Numbered from the stretch's first letter, positions 1 through 10,391 are shown. The stretch is 64,000 bases of DNA from Staphylococcus carnosus (GCF_900458435.1 NZ_UHCT01000001.1:2170001-2234000), one strand, 5' to 3'. Made by a program: numbers and translations. Notes: generated by a model from the sequence alone, not told the origin.

Positions 1-23
1 TTGTATAAAAAGGAGTCATTGAA

Positions 24-287
24 TTGGAACAAGAAAAAGTTTCACACAAAGGGCTTAAAGCTCTCAAATTCTCAGGTACTTTATGCTTGATTTTAGGCCC
101 TGTTACGACGATTATACAAATCTATTCTGACACTACTCATCAATCTACTACATTGATTATCCCTCCGTTTTTCTACATAGCCTCAATACTCCTATACCTT
201 ATTTTCGATATTTTGATCAAAGACAAAAAAAGAATAATCACAGATATCGTAATTTTCATTTTTATTTTATTGATTTTCATTCTTTAA
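24..287 (+). CDS. Small membrane protein, function unknown (87 aa)
   Basis: The gene starts with TTG, which has an AAGGAG Shine-Dalgarno (positions 10-15) eight bases upstream. The N-terminus is short and basic. It is followed by about three hydrophobic segments (roughly residues 15-33, 43-62 and 70-87) separated by polar stretches, and the last helix runs to the C-terminus. I recognise no family. It ends just before a strong bidirectional terminator shared with the convergent sst operon. Its promoter lies outside the window. The product is probably an integral membrane protein of the cytoplasmic membrane. Confidence 0.6.
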   Translation: MEQEKVSHKGLKALKFSGTLCLILGPVTTIIQIYSDTTHQSTTLIIPPFFYIASILLYLIFDILIKDKKRIITDIVIFIFILLIFIL

Positions 288-358
288 CTTCAAACATTAA
301 TTTACGTAATAGAATTGCTCAAAGAATATATCACCCCAATTAATAGCTTCTCATAAAG

Positions 359-402
359 AAATACACCAATTCCCTTTAATATAGGCAATTGGTGTATTTT
401 TC
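359..402. terminator. Bidirectional intrinsic terminator
   Basis: A perfect 13-bp inverted repeat (359-371 with 387-399) has T-rich flanks on both sides. It lies between the convergent small membrane gene and sstD and can serve both. Confidence 0.85.
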
Positions 403-442
403 AGAGATTTAAACCCCCATTCAAACCTCTTTCAACATATTT

Positions 443-1471
443 TTATTCTACAACTTTTTTCAATTCATCAATTTGTTTCATTGTAGTTGTTGTTGAACCT
501 GATGCGAAGTACCATAATTTTGGATCAAGTTCATAAACTTTATCATCTTTGATTGCTTTAACATTTTTAATAACCGCATTTCCTAATGTTTGTTTCGCAG
601 TTGATTTTTCTCCAATTGCTTGGCCGCGGTCCATTGCTAAAATAACATCAGGATTTTTCTCGTTAATATATTCATTTGTAACGTTTTGACCATGTGAACC
701 TGCTTTAACATTTTTATCAGCAGGTTTAAAACCTAAAGTATTATATACAAGACTGCCGAAACGTTCTTTAGGACCGTAAGTTGATAATTCACCTTCGTTA
801 ACAAGTAAATACATGACTGTTTTATCGAATTTTTTCGTTTTGTCTTTCATGTCTGCAATTTTATTATCTAAGTCTTTATTCAAATCTTTGGCTTTATCTT
901 CTTTATCGTAGATTTTACCTAAGTTTTCAGTGTTTTGTTTCATTGATTTCACATAATCTTTATCATCTGCACCTACATATACTACTTTAGCTTTCGGTGC
1001 TGCTTTTTTGAATTCATCGATATTTTTTTGATTAGCTGTTCTACCGGAAATAAAGATTACTTCTGGTTTAGCTTGTGCCACTTTATCGAAATTCACTTCT
1101 TTTAAAGAACCTGTGTTGATATACTTATCATCTTTAAATTCTTTTAAGAAATCAGGTAAAGAACTGTTGTTTTCACCTTTAGGCATACCTTTGACTTTAT
1201 CAGCAACGCCTAATGCTTTTAATGTATCTAATGCACCATAATCTAAGACAATCGCATTTTTAGGATTTACTGGTACGTCTACTGTATTTTTCACTTGCTT
1301 AGCATCACTGCCTTTTGGATCTTTACCACTTAACTCATAGTTGTTTTCAATCTTAACTGTTTTTTGATCTGACTCGCCTTTTTTAGATTCATCCTTTGAT
1401 GAACTGTCATTGCTGCAAGCTGCAAATAAAAACATTATACTAATTAATAAAAATAAGCCTAGTTTCTTCAT
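443..1471 (-). CDS. sstD: Ferric-siderophore-binding lipoprotein SstD
   Basis: This is the substrate receptor of an iron-siderophore ABC importer, anchored on the outer face of the membrane. The N-terminus is a lipoprotein signal (MKK, hydrophobic core, lipobox FAAC with the lipidated Cys near residue 19), then a Ser/Lys-rich linker. The rest fits the FepB/FhuD-type periplasmic-binding fold in sequence and length (342 aa). It is the last gene of a four-gene minus-strand operon with two permeases and an ATPase. The S. aureus SstABCD system, which takes up catechol-type siderophores, has the same order. The exact ligand here is inferred. Confidence 0.88.
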   Translation of the reverse strand: MKKLGLFLLISIMFLFAACSNDSSSKDESKKGESDQKTVKIENNYELSGKDPKGSDAKQVKNTVDVPVNPKNAIVLDYGALDTLKALGVADKVKGMPKGENNSSLPDFLKEFKDDKYINTGSLKEVNFDKVAQAKPEVIFISGRTANQKNIDEFKKAAPKAKVVYVGADDKDYVKSMKQNTENLGKIYDKEDKAKDLNKDLDNKIADMKDKTKKFDKTVMYLLVNEGELSTYGPKERFGSLVYNTLGFKPADKNVKAGSHGQNVTNEYINEKNPDVILAMDRGQAIGEKSTAKQTLGNAVIKNVKAIKDDKVYELDPKLWYFASGSTTTTMKQIDELKKVVE

Positions 1472-1558
1472 TTTTTCTCTTTTCCTCCTAGAATGTGTGT
1501 GGTTCCCATCTTATATAGCCGCGATAAAATCGGCATCACCCCTCTCAAAGTTGTCGGT

Positions 1559-2317
1559 TTAATCGTAGTAAAGACAGATTCTTTGGCCATTCACAGATTC
1601 TATTTGTACATCCATATCATAGAGGCATTTCAATGTATCTGGTTGTATCACTTCATCTTTATGCGCTGCTTTAATCAATTGTCCATCTTTCATCGCAATC
1701 ACATCATCTGAATAACAAGAAGCAAAATTGATGTCATGCAGTACGATAATAATCGTTTTGCCGACTTCATGTGTTAATTGACGTAAGGTTTTCATAATTT
1801 GTACTGAGTATTTCATGTCTAAGTTGTTTAAAGGTTCATCAAGGAGTATATATTCTGTATCTTGTGCTATTGTCATTGCAATATACGCACGTTGTCTTTG
1901 ACCGCCTGAAAGTGTTTTTAAGTTTCGGTCTTTAATTTCTTGTAGTTGAAGCAGATCTAATGCTTCATTAATTTTATGCTTATCAAATTTTGTTAAACGC
2001 CCTTTTGAATAAGGGAAACGTCCGAATGCGACAAGTTGTTCTACAGTAATATTCAATTCAGTGTGGTTTGTTTGTTTTAAGACTGAGAGTTTTTTCGCAA
2101 TCTCATTGCTTTTAAACTGATCTAGTGATGCATCTTCGAGATTGATTTCTCCAGAATCAACGTCAATCAAGCGGCTGATAGCAGAAAGCAACGTACTCTT
2201 ACCAGCACCATTCGGTCCAATTAAAGAAGTCAGTCTACCTTTTTGAATCGTCACATCAATCGATTGCAATATAGGTTTATCTTGAATAGATTTATTCAAA
2301 TTTTTAACACTGATCAT
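1559..2317 (-). CDS. sstC: Siderophore ABC importer, ATPase SstC
   Basis: Cytoplasmic ATPase of the importer (252 aa). Walker A is GPNGAGKST near residue 35, the ABC signature is LSGGQRQR near 138, and Walker B is YILLDEP followed by the H-loop in VLHDINFA. This is the FepC/FecE type of siderophore ATPase. Its start overlaps the end of sstB by 4 bp (ATGA), which indicates translational coupling. An 87-bp gap separates it from sstD. Confidence 0.9.
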   Translation of the reverse strand: MISVKNLNKSIQDKPILQSIDVTIQKGRLTSLIGPNGAGKSTLLSAISRLIDVDSGEINLEDASLDQFKSNEIAKKLSVLKQTNHTELNITVEQLVAFGRFPYSKGRLTKFDKHKINEALDLLQLQEIKDRNLKTLSGGQRQRAYIAMTIAQDTEYILLDEPLNNLDMKYSVQIMKTLRQLTHEVGKTIIIVLHDINFASCYSDDVIAMKDGQLIKAAHKDEVIQPDTLKCLYDMDVQIESVNGQRICLYYD

Positions 2318-3276
2318 TGTACATTCCTCCTACTGATTAATAGATAAATAAAGTATGTGCCGCCGACTAAGTTAATCAAAATGCTGACTTCAGTTGTCGC
2401 TTCAAAGAGATGTTCTACAATCCATTCAGCTGAAAACAAACTGATCCAACTCAGCATGATCGTAGCTGGCAATAAAAACTTATGTTCATATGTTTTCATA
2501 ATTTCATGTGCGACATTAATGGTTAAAAGCCCTAAGAATGTAATCGGACCTACAAGTGCTGTCGCTATCGCGGTAAGCAATGCGACCATTATCATTAATA
2601 AGCGTGTCACGCGTGTGTAATTCACACCTAAGTTCATCGCTTGTGCTTTTCCTAATAATAGAACATCGAGGTAAGGTAAAACCCTGATTGTTATGATGAT
2701 AAGTACTAAAAGCACTACGCCGCAGACAGCTACTAATTTTTCATTTGACGCATTAAAGTTCGCAAACATCGAACTTTGAACTGCTAAAAATTCTTCAGGA
2801 TTAATAACTAATTCTAAAAAGCCTGTAATACTGCGGAAAAAGGTTCCAAGAATCACGCCGATTAAAAGTATGAAATACACGGAAAAATTACCGTGTTTAA
2901 AAATGACTTGGAAAAGCAGTAATGCGAATAATATCATTGCAACTAAAGTTAATGTAAAGTTTAAATATAAATTAGTGACCACAAGCGATTGGACACCAAA
3001 GACAAAGATGAGCAATACTTTGATAAACATGTAAACAGCATCTAACCCCATCATTGAAGGTGTCAGCAACCGATTGACTGTTATCGCTTGGAATATAATG
3101 ACAGATGTACCAATTGCAGCTCCGACTAGTATCATTAAAATTAATTTACGCACACGACTTTGAAGTTGATATTCTAAAATATCCCAATCTATTCCGAGAA
3201 ATAGATAAAGTCCGCCTGTAAGAAGTGTGATTGCGATGAGTATGGTTAATTTTGTTGTCAGATGATTAGCTTTCAT
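2314..3276 (-). CDS. sstB: Siderophore ABC importer, permease SstB
   Basis: FecCD/BtuC-family permease (320 aa) with about nine or ten hydrophobic helices. The family loop that contacts the ATPase is visible as the Gly-rich stretch near residues 238-250 (ALVGPITFLGLL). It pairs with the homologous upstream permease to form a heterodimeric channel. It overlaps sstA by 11 bp and sstC by 4 bp, so the operon is tightly coupled. Confidence 0.88.
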   Translation of the reverse strand: MKANHLTTKLTILIAITLLTGGLYLFLGIDWDILEYQLQSRVRKLILMILVGAAIGTSVIIFQAITVNRLLTPSMMGLDAVYMFIKVLLIFVFGVQSLVVTNLYLNFTLTLVAMILFALLLFQVIFKHGNFSVYFILLIGVILGTFFRSITGFLELVINPEEFLAVQSSMFANFNASNEKLVAVCGVVLLVLIIITIRVLPYLDVLLLGKAQAMNLGVNYTRVTRLLMIMVALLTAIATALVGPITFLGLLTINVAHEIMKTYEHKFLLPATIMLSWISLFSAEWIVEHLFEATTEVSILINLVGGTYFIYLLISRRNVQ

Positions 3277-4240
3277 AGTTGCGGCTTCCTTTCAACAACA
3301 TGGCTAGGAATATAAATGTTCCGAACACCCCGAGTGTGAGTCCGATATTGATTTCATATGGGTAGACAATCAATCTTCCGAGTATATCTGAAAATAAAAC
3401 AAATATCGCGCCAAGTAACACTGTGTGCGGTAAGGCGTGTTTCAAATGGTCGCCACGGTAGATGGAAACAATATTTGGTACGATTAAGCCTAAGAACGGT
3501 AGTGCTCCGACTGTCACAACGACTAAAGCTGTCATTGTTGCTGTAATCGTAAGACCGAACATCATAATACGTTCATAGTTGACACCTAAGTTATGACTGA
3601 AGTCTTTGCCCATTCCAGCGATTGTAAAATAGTTTGCGAAAGTATATGTAACAATGAGCAATGGGATGCTGAGATATAGGATTTCATAACGTCCACTGGT
3701 AATAATGGCAAAATTACCGTTCAACCAGTTCCCGATGCTTTGGACAGCATTGGTGCGTAAAGCGATAAAAGTTGTGAGACTCGAGATAATGCCGCCAATC
3801 ATGATACCGAGAAGCGGGACGAAGATGACGTCTTTGAAGCGGATAATTTGAATCAACTTCATAAAGAAAAATGTTCCTGCAATACTTAATAACATTGCAA
3901 ATAAGAGTTTTATTAGAATGTGTGCATGCGGGAAAAATACGAGTGCAATTAAAATACCGAGTTTCGCCCACTCCATTGTTCCTGCAGTAGTAGGACTGAC
4001 AAATTTATTCTGCATCATCTGCTGCATAATTAAACCTGCTAAAGCAAGCGAACTTCCAGAAATAATAATACTGACTGTTCGAGGAATACGACTTGAAAAA
4101 AGTATATTACGCTGTTCTGCTGAAAGATGAAAAATATCTGATAACCCGAGTTGGCTGACGCCTATAAATAAAGATAAGATGCTTAAGACAATAAAAATAA
4201 AGAATAGTACGGGTCCACGCATCAGCTGCCTGATAATCAT
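3266..4240 (-). CDS. sstA: Siderophore ABC importer, permease SstA
   Basis: First gene of the sst operon: a FecCD-family permease of 324 aa with about ten membrane helices and the conserved GALPFLGLIVPNI coupling loop in the C-terminal half. It is homologous to the next gene, sstB, as usual for heterodimeric siderophore permeases. It starts 62 bp downstream (minus strand) of a perfect 7-1-7 Fur box. Confidence 0.88.
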   Translation of the reverse strand: MIIRQLMRGPVLFFIFIVLSILSLFIGVSQLGLSDIFHLSAEQRNILFSSRIPRTVSIIISGSSLALAGLIMQQMMQNKFVSPTTAGTMEWAKLGILIALVFFPHAHILIKLLFAMLLSIAGTFFFMKLIQIIRFKDVIFVPLLGIMIGGIISSLTTFIALRTNAVQSIGNWLNGNFAIITSGRYEILYLSIPLLIVTYTFANYFTIAGMGKDFSHNLGVNYERIMMFGLTITATMTALVVVTVGALPFLGLIVPNIVSIYRGDHLKHALPHTVLLGAIFVLFSDILGRLIVYPYEINIGLTLGVFGTFIFLAMLLKGSRNYES

Positions 4241-4301
4241 AATTTGCTTGAGTCCTTTCTACTGTTGTGTTGAATATGATTACCCTCAACTGTTATGAAA
4301 C

Positions 4302-4354
4302 TGATAATCATTATCACTTAATATCTATCGTATCATGGAAAAATTTTTTGGCAA
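4302..4354 (-). promoter_or_regulatory. sstA promoter with Fur box
   Basis: A perfect 7-1-7 palindrome, TGATAAT-C-ATTATCA, lies at 4302-4316 and matches the Fur consensus. Just upstream on the minus strand are a -10-like TACGAT (4327-4332) and a -35-like TTGCCA (4349-4354), 16 bp apart. The Fur box would cover the transcription start, which fits iron repression of sstABCD. Confidence 0.75.
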
Positions 4355-4453
4355 TAGCTTTTTAGATTTTCAATTTTTTCATTCATAAATTAAGATTAAA
4401 TATGCAAAGTTTTATGTATTTTGCTTACCAAAATGTAAATAATCTCTAAATAT

Positions 4454-4505
4454 AAAAAAGCGTTGAATCTAACTGTAATTCATTTCAGTCAGATCCAACG
4501 CTTTT
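4454..4505 (-). terminator. Terminator of nrdIEF
   Basis: An imperfect stem pairs AAAAGCGTTG (4456-4465) with CAACGCTTTT (4496-4505), with further inner pairing. A T-run follows on the minus strand. It lies 19 bp after the nrdF stop codon. Confidence 0.75.
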
Positions 4506-4523
4506 CAGATTAATCTATATTAT

Positions 4524-5498
4524 TTATTTTTCGTCATCAAAGATAAAGTCTTCATCTTGTAAAGCTTCAACATTTAAAGCTAATGTATAGCCATCACCTT
4601 TAACTGAGAAGAAGTCATGGTTTTTTGTAGAAGTATCTAGGGCATTTTCAATAATCGGATTGAATTCACGTTCTTCAAAGTATGGTTCAAATCCTAAGTT
4701 TGAAAGTGCTTTATTGCCATTATAACGTACATAATTCAATACATCTTCTGCTAAACCGATGTCATCGTAAAGTTTATGAGTATAAGATACTTCATTTTTG
4801 TATAACTCTTCTAAAAGTTTATACATATGTTGGTCAGCACGTTGTTTTTCATTTTCAGAAAGTTCGTTGCGTAAGTGCTGTGCATCTAAACCAGTAAACA
4901 CACCATGAATAGACTCATCAAGTAAGATTTTACGGATAATTTCACCAGATGTTGTCATACGGCCTTGTCCAGCAAGGTATAAAGGATAGTAGAATCCAGA
5001 ATAGAATAAGAATGTTTCTAAGAATACACTTGAAACACGTGCAATATATTGATCATAAACTGAAGCTTCCTTAGCCCAAAGTTTATGATAATTGCCGACA
5101 ATCTTATCTGATTTAAACTTCAAATGCGGTTCTTCTAGAACCCATGTATCTAATAAATAGTTTGTTTCACTAGATGGTAGCAATGTTGTGAAAATATGAG
5201 AATAACTTTTAGCGTGAATTTGTTCCATCATTGCCATAAATGAATAAACTGCTTTTTTACGTAAATCTTTAGTATGAAGCATAATTAATGGCATACCATC
5301 ATCAGCTTGGTGAGTATCTAATCCAGTTAATCCTGCTAATGCTTTTTTAAATGTATCTTGTTCTTCAGGTGTTAAAGTTTTCCAGCTTGCAATATCTTTA
5401 GAGACTTTAAATTCTGTTTCCACCCACATTTGGGAAATATTTTGTCTCCAAAACATATTTGTCATATCTTCTTGCGTGTTCCAATTGACAGCAATCAT
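4524..5498 (-). CDS. nrdF: Class Ib ribonucleotide reductase, beta subunit NrdF
   Basis: Small subunit (about 324 aa) that houses the di-metal/tyrosyl radical cofactor used by NrdE to reduce ribonucleoside diphosphates. It matches the staphylococcal NrdF closely from the N-terminus (MIAVNWNTQEDMTN) to the C-terminal tail that docks on NrdE. Metal-ligand motifs include MMEQIHAKSYSH and ILLDESIHG. I chose ATG at 5498; a TTG one codon upstream has better spacing to GGAG and is an alternative. It is third in nrdI-nrdE-nrdF, separated from nrdE by a 138-bp gap with a hairpin. Confidence 0.92.
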   Translation of the reverse strand: MIAVNWNTQEDMTNMFWRQNISQMWVETEFKVSKDIASWKTLTPEEQDTFKKALAGLTGLDTHQADDGMPLIMLHTKDLRKKAVYSFMAMMEQIHAKSYSHIFTTLLPSSETNYLLDTWVLEEPHLKFKSDKIVGNYHKLWAKEASVYDQYIARVSSVFLETFLFYSGFYYPLYLAGQGRMTTSGEIIRKILLDESIHGVFTGLDAQHLRNELSENEKQRADQHMYKLLEELYKNEVSYTHKLYDDIGLAEDVLNYVRYNGNKALSNLGFEPYFEEREFNPIIENALDTSTKNHDFFSVKGDGYTLALNVEALQDEDFIFDDEK

Positions 5499-5568
5499 CA
5501 AAGTGCATTCTCCATTCTTCTATAAATTTTATTAGTTTCTCTTTATGTGCTTAAATATGGGACCATTT

Positions 5569-5598
5569 ACACATCTACTGTCATCGTGCAAAGGTCCC
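5569..5598. other. Hairpin between nrdE and nrdF
   Basis: A 6-bp GC-rich inverted repeat, GGGACC (5569-5574) and GGTCCC (5593-5598), with an 18-nt loop lies in the nrdE-nrdF gap. No good U-tract follows on the minus strand, so it is more likely an mRNA stability or processing element, or a weak attenuator, than a full terminator. Confidence 0.4.
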
Positions 5599-5636
5599 GC
5601 TTTTACTATTAATACAACTTGTTCATATTTATATGA

Positions 5637-7742
5637 TTAAATTGCGCAGCTTGTACACTCATCTACGCTCAATAACTTATTACGTGTATAATAAAGAGAT
5701 TTTAATCCTTTATGATGCGCATAAACATATAGACGTGACAATTCACGTGTAGATATTTCTGAATTTACATATAGAATTGTTGAAATTCCTTGATCGACAT
5801 GTTGTTGGATTGTTGCTACTAAATCAATTAAACGCATTTGATCTGTGTTAAATGCTGATTTGTAATACCACATTGTTTGCGGTGATAAGAATGGCATCGG
5901 ATAAAATGTTTCTGAGTTGCCATAAGTACGGCGTTCAATTTGATCAACAATCGGCATAACTGAACTTGTTGCATTCTGAACGTAAGAAATACTTTGAGTT
6001 GGCGCAATCGCTAAGCGATATGCATGGTATAACCCATATTCTTTAACATCTTTTTCTAATGTTTTCCAATCTTCAGCTGTCGGAATTTCTAATCCTTCAA
6101 ATAAAGATTTAACTTTTTCATATTCAGGAACAATGTCAGCTTGCGTATATTTTTCGAAATATTTTCCGCTTGCATAGTCTGATTTATCAAAGTCTTGATA
6201 AGCTTGGCCACGTTCTTTTGCAGTTTGCATTGAACGTTCAATTGAATAATAGTTCATTGTCATAAAGAATATATTCGCAAAATCTTTTGCTTCTTCAGAC
6301 TCATAACCAATTTGATTTTTAGCAAGATAACCATGCAAATTCATAACACCAAGACCTACTGAGTGCAGCTCACTATTAGCTTTGCGCACACCCGGAGCAT
6401 TTTGGATATTTGCTTCATCACTTACAACTGTTAAAGCATCCATACCAGTATGCACTGAATCTCTGAATTTACCGGATTCCATTACATTTACAATATTTAA
6501 TGAACCTAAGTTACATGAAATATCACGTTTAATTTCATCTTCAATACCGTAATCATTAATAACTGATGTTTCTTGTAATTGGAAAATCTCAGTACATAAG
6601 TTACTCATTTTAATTTGACCGATATTAGAGTTAGCATGTACTTTGTTCGCATTATCTTTAAACATTAAATAAGGATAACCTGATTGCAATTGTGTTTGCG
6701 CAATTGTATTTAACATTTCACGTGCATCTTTTTTATGTTTTAAAATATTAGGGTTTTTAACCATATCATCGTAATATTTATCCAAATCAATATCATCCAA
6801 TGTTACACCATATTCGTTATAAACAGTATGTGGTGCAAACATATAGAAGTCTTCACCGTTTTTAGCAAGTTCAAAGAATTTAGCAGGTACAATTAAACCA
6901 GTAGAGATTGTTGATAAACGGATATCTTCATCAGCATTAACCTTTTTAGTATCTAAGAATTCTTCAACATCATAATGGAAGATATTCAAATATACTGCAC
7001 CAGCACCAGGTCTTTGACCAAGTTGATCTGCGTAACTGAATCCGCCTTCTAAAGACTTAGCTACCGGTAATACACCTTTGGCAACACCTTTGATACCTTT
7101 GATAGCTTCGCCGCGTGCACGAAGTTTTGATAGGTTGATTGCTACACCACCACCGATTTTACTCAACTGTTTTGCTGTTGAATCGATAAAGTTGATTGAA
7201 TTCAAACTATCATCTACTTCTAATAAGAAACATGACACTAGTTCGCCTCGGCGGGCACGACCAGCATTTAAAAATGTTGGAGTAGCAGGTTGGTAACGCT
7301 GCTCAATCATAGATGAAATAAATTGGCGCGCTTGTTCTTTATCACCATCAGCTAAATAAAGTGATACGATAGTTACGTGTTGTGAATAATCTTCTAAATA
7401 TTGTTTTTTATCATTTGTTTTAAGTGCATAGTCTTTGAAAAATTTACTTGCAGACATATAGCTGGCAAATTTGAAAGGAATACTACGTGCAAAATCTGTT
7501 AACTCTTTCAAGTCTTCTTCGCTGTATTGCGCAAATACGTCTACATAGAAATCATTATCGACAAGATAGTGCAAACGTTCAATTTCACTATCGAAATAAA
7601 TAGTGTGATCTTTAATCTCTTCAAGATAAACCGCTAGCGCTTCTTGGTCTTTTTCTAAGCTGAAAAAGCCATCTTCTTTACGCTTTGTTACCTCATTATT
7701 TAATTCAATATGATTATATTGCTTTTCGTTCATTGTCTTCAT
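5637..7742 (-). CDS. nrdE: Class Ib ribonucleotide reductase, alpha subunit NrdE
   Basis: Catalytic large subunit (701 aa) that reduces NDPs to dNDPs. The C-terminal redox pair is visible in DECTSCAI at the very end. The radical-transfer and active-site regions (for example NLCTEIFQL and the [17 protein letters not shown] stretch) are intact. The reading frame stays open for 20 more codons upstream, but ATG at 7742 is preceded by AAGGTGGGG and gives the usual staphylococcal length. Its first 29 bp overlap the end of nrdI. Confidence 0.92.
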   Translation of the reverse strand: MKTMNEKQYNHIELNNEVTKRKEDGFFSLEKDQEALAVYLEEIKDHTIYFDSEIERLHYLVDNDFYVDVFAQYSEEDLKELTDFARSIPFKFASYMSASKFFKDYALKTNDKKQYLEDYSQHVTIVSLYLADGDKEQARQFISSMIEQRYQPATPTFLNAGRARRGELVSCFLLEVDDSLNSINFIDSTAKQLSKIGGGVAINLSKLRARGEAIKGIKGVAKGVLPVAKSLEGGFSYADQLGQRPGAGAVYLNIFHYDVEEFLDTKKVNADEDIRLSTISTGLIVPAKFFELAKNGEDFYMFAPHTVYNEYGVTLDDIDLDKYYDDMVKNPNILKHKKDAREMLNTIAQTQLQSGYPYLMFKDNANKVHANSNIGQIKMSNLCTEIFQLQETSVINDYGIEDEIKRDISCNLGSLNIVNVMESGKFRDSVHTGMDALTVVSDEANIQNAPGVRKANSELHSVGLGVMNLHGYLAKNQIGYESEEAKDFANIFFMTMNYYSIERSMQTAKERGQAYQDFDKSDYASGKYFEKYTQADIVPEYEKVKSLFEGLEIPTAEDWKTLEKDVKEYGLYHAYRLAIAPTQSISYVQNATSSVMPIVDQIERRTYGNSETFYPMPFLSPQTMWYYKSAFNTDQMRLIDLVATIQQHVDQGISTILYVNSEISTRELSRLYVYAHHKGLKSLYYTRNKLLSVDECTSCAI

Positions 7743-8106
7743 AAAAATGCCCCACCTTATCTTTAAACTCTTCAACGTCTTTTTTTGTTCCTTGTACTTC
7801 AAATTTCATTAAAAGCGGCACCATATAATCTTTAGATATTGTATCGCTGGCTTTCGCAAAATTTTGTCCCCAATTACGATTACCGCTTCCAACTACTCCT
7901 CTGATCATTGTGCCGTTATGTCGCAAGAATGTCTGCACAACATCTGGTACTTCTCCAAAACCAATGGTACTAGTGACCAATATATAAGGCTCATCTATGC
8001 GTACTTCCGCACAGTTATCATTTGTAATCTCTAAGGTGTTTTCAAATCCTGATCTTGCGATAAAGCGTCTTACGTTTCCTGTGAATGAGAAATAAACTAC
8101 CTTCAT
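7714..8106 (-). CDS. nrdI: NrdI flavodoxin-like protein
   Basis: Flavodoxin-like activator of the NrdF dimanganese cofactor (130 aa). The FMN phosphate loop is SFTGNVRRF near the N-terminus, and the family motif [14 protein letters not shown] follows. The frame extends upstream to 8241, but [11 protein letters not shown] at 8106 is the family N-terminus and has a GGGTGA ribosome site. It is the first gene of the operon, overlaps nrdE by 29 bp, and follows a leader of about 460 nt. Confidence 0.9.
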   Translation of the reverse strand: MKVVYFSFTGNVRRFIARSGFENTLEITNDNCAEVRIDEPYILVTSTIGFGEVPDVVQTFLRHNGTMIRGVVGSGNRNWGQNFAKASDTISKDYMVPLLMKFEVQGTKKDVEEFKDKVGHFYEDNERKAI

Positions 8107-8281
8107 TGAATCACCCGCTTTCTTAAAAAGAACGCGCCATTCTTCATCTCCATAGATTAGGCAGAAGCCATAAATAAAAAACATGACAAGCTGTCTGATT
8201 ACTATTGTTGTTTCATGAATGAGACCTTGTGCCTGCTGCATGTTTGCAATTTATTACGATATTAGAATGCACTTTTCTATA

Positions 8282-8297
8282 ACACTACATATTGTGG
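8282..8297. promoter_or_regulatory. Single NrdR-like box
   Basis: ACACTACATATTGTGG fits the palindromic NrdR consensus (ACAC-N8-GTGT type) with a mismatch in the last half-site. It lies 176 bp upstream of nrdI, inside the long leader, and may be an auxiliary operator or mark a second promoter. Confidence 0.45.
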
Positions 8298-8522
8298 TTT
8301 CTTAATTTACGAGTTACATCTGCTTGATTGTAAGCTTATTAATTTTTCATGTTCTAAATTGAACGCAATTACAAGAATACCAACGAGCTTAAACTGCTTT
8401 CAACCATTAATTACACTTTAATCATGAATTAATCGCTTAAATGTTACTTTGTACTTTCAAAATAATGAAGTGTGAAATTGCTTTAAAATAGTTAATTTTA
8501 AATTTAGCGATTTCTAACTCAA

Positions 8523-8602
8523 CCACAACATATAGTGTTAGATTTCGTTCTTCAATACTATATTATGTGATTCATTATACCTAACACACTTTGTAATTTC
8601 AA
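8523..8602 (-). promoter_or_regulatory. nrdIEF promoter with paired NrdR boxes
   Basis: On the minus strand, TTGAAA (8597-8602) and TATAAT (8574-8579) are 17 bp apart. Two NrdR-like palindromes lie at the start site and just downstream: 8555-8570 and 8523-8538. Their centres are 32 bp apart, three helical turns, the spacing typical of functional NrdR box pairs. This predicts repression of nrdIEF by NrdR-dATP. Confidence 0.75.
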
Positions 8603-8761
8603 AGAGAATCACTGTCCAAAAATTTATTTTAAATTGTCATAATCGATGTAATAAGCGCCACATCTATCGTTCAAGAACAAAACTTTTTTAAAAAAAGTGC
8701 TTAAAATAAATAATTGTAGTTTTACCCTTGATTTTTTAAAAAATTATGCACTTCTTGTAAA

Positions 8762-8799
8762 ATCAAGCCTTCTCGAAATATGGGTCTGATAGGCTTGAT
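8762..8799. other. Isolated 9-bp inverted repeat
   Basis: ATCAAGCCT (8762-8770) and AGGCTTGAT (8791-8799) form a perfect 9-bp stem with a 20-nt loop, followed on the plus strand by a modest T-run (ACTCTTTT). No gene ends here. It could be the terminator of an unannotated transcript or a structured RNA. The rest of the nrdI-DMT gap outside the NrdR sites shows nothing further. Confidence 0.35.
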
Positions 8800-8986
8800 G
8801 CAACTCTTTTAAAATCCATAAGTATTAACATTTCAAATTGAGGAAGAATTCATCCAACTAAACAGAACATATGTTCGATTAAATTATATCGATTCTTTGA
8901 AAGAATTGCAAGGTCTTATAGCCACGTCAATTTGAATTATGCTAAGATGATATACGTTAAGTTTTGGAGAAAGTAGAGGCGAAAAT

Positions 8987-9877
8987 ATGGATCCCAAAAT
9001 AAAAGGCATCATTGCAATCCTCATTTCAGCAATCGGTTTCAGCTTTATGTCGCTATTTTTCAGACTTTCAGGAGATTTACCTGTCTTTCAGAAGTCATTA
9101 GCACGTAATTTAGTTGCAATGTTGATTCCTTTATATTTCTTATATAAATATAAACAACCCATGTTTGGTAAATTGAGCAGCCAACCCTTGTTGATTACCC
9201 GTTCTACTCTTGGATTAGTCGGTGTCTTATTAAATATTTATGCCATAGATCATATGTTATTAAGCGATGCCGATACGTTAATGAAATTAAATCCTTTCTG
9301 GACAATTTTATTAAGTTTGGTCTTTTTACATGAGAAAGTACGTAAATATCAAGTTACCGCTATGGTAGTAGCGATTATCGGAATGTTGTTTGTTGTGCAA
9401 CCTCAATTCTCATCAGCTATGATACCTGCAATCGGCGGTTTATTCTCAGGAATTTTTGCTGCTGCTGCTTATACGTGTGTTCGTGCATTAAGTACACGTG
9501 AAGCACCTTATACAATCGTGTTTTATTTTTCATTCTTCTCGATTGTTGCGTTAATTCCGTTTGTAATATTCACATATGAACCTATGTCAGGTATGCAAAT
9601 TATATACTTAATTGGTGCGGGTTTATCTGCAGCAGTCGGCCAAATTGGTATTACACTCGCTTATAGTTATGCTCCAGCACGTGATATATCAATATTCACT
9701 TATGCATCTATTATTTTTACTGCCATTATGGGGATTGTTATTTTTGGAGAATCACCAGATTTATATGCAACACTTGGTTACGTTATTATTATCAGCGCAA
9801 GTTATTATATGTTTGAAAAAGCACGTCGGCAAGGACGAAAAAATAAGCCTGCGCGTGCACATAAAGGAGGAAATTAA
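8987..9877 (+). CDS. EamA/DMT-superfamily transporter
   Basis: A ten-helix membrane protein (296 aa) made of two tandem EamA repeats of about 140 residues. Each repeat begins with a helix like [18 protein letters not shown] and contains the conserved helix-breaking Pro/Gly patterns ([31 protein letters not shown]). The family exports metabolites such as amino acids or nucleotides; the substrate cannot be read from sequence. An extended -10-like TGCTAAGAT lies at 8940-8948. queF starts two bases after its stop codon, so the two are probably co-transcribed. Confidence 0.8.
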   Translation: MDPKIKGIIAILISAIGFSFMSLFFRLSGDLPVFQKSLARNLVAMLIPLYFLYKYKQPMFGKLSSQPLLITRSTLGLVGVLLNIYAIDHMLLSDADTLMKLNPFWTILLSLVFLHEKVRKYQVTAMVVAIIGMLFVVQPQFSSAMIPAIGGLFSGIFAAAAYTCVRALSTREAPYTIVFYFSFFSIVALIPFVIFTYEPMSGMQIIYLIGAGLSAAVGQIGITLAYSYAPARDISIFTYASIIFTAIMGIVIFGESPDLYATLGYVIIISASYYMFEKARRQGRKNKPARAHKGGN

Positions 9878-9879
9878 TA

Positions 9880-10383
9880 GTGTCAAATGAAGGACGCAAA
9901 AAAGAAGAATTAGAAGATATTACGTTATTAGGAAATCAAAATAATACGTATAACTTTGATTATAGACCTGATGTTTTAGAAACATTCGAAAATAAACATC
10001 AAGGAAGAGATTACTTTGTGAAATTTAATTGTCCTGAGTTCACATCACTCTGCCCTATCACTGGACAACCTGATTTTGCGACAATTTATATTTCTTATAT
10101 CCCAAATATAAAAATGGTAGAATCTAAATCATTAAAACTTTATCTGTTCAGTTTCAGAAACCACGGCGATTTCCATGAAGATTGTATGAATATTATTATG
10201 AATGATTTGATCGATTTAATGGATCCTCACTATATTGAAGTCTGGGGAAAATTCACACCGCGTGGTGGTATTTCAATCGATCCTTATACAAATTACGGAC
10301 GTCCAGATTCTAAGTATGAACAAATGGCTGAATACCGTATGATGAATCACGATTTATATCCAGAAACAATTGATAATCGCTGA
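9880..10383 (+). CDS. queF: NADPH-dependent preQ0 reductase QueF
   Basis: Reduces 7-cyano-7-deazaguanine (preQ0) to preQ1 in queuosine synthesis. It is a short-form (unimodular) QueF of 167 aa from a GTG start preceded by AAAGGAGG. The catalytic Cys58 and Asp65 lie in [15 protein letters not shown], and the NADPH-binding family motif is [12 protein letters not shown]. It is separated by about 20 kb from the preQ1-riboswitch queCDE operon that makes preQ0, and a terminator follows it directly. Confidence 0.93.
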   Translation: MSNEGRKKEELEDITLLGNQNNTYNFDYRPDVLETFENKHQGRDYFVKFNCPEFTSLCPITGQPDFATIYISYIPNIKMVESKSLKLYLFSFRNHGDFHEDCMNIIMNDLIDLMDPHYIEVWGKFTPRGGISIDPYTNYGRPDSKYEQMAEYRMMNHDLYPETIDNR

Positions 10384-10391
10384 TAGAAATT

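Noticed and set aside
8107..8241. In-frame upstream extension of nrdI (45 extra residues)
   Set aside because: The extension is not family-like and lacks a ribosome site; the flavodoxin N-terminus begins at 8106 with GGGTGA.
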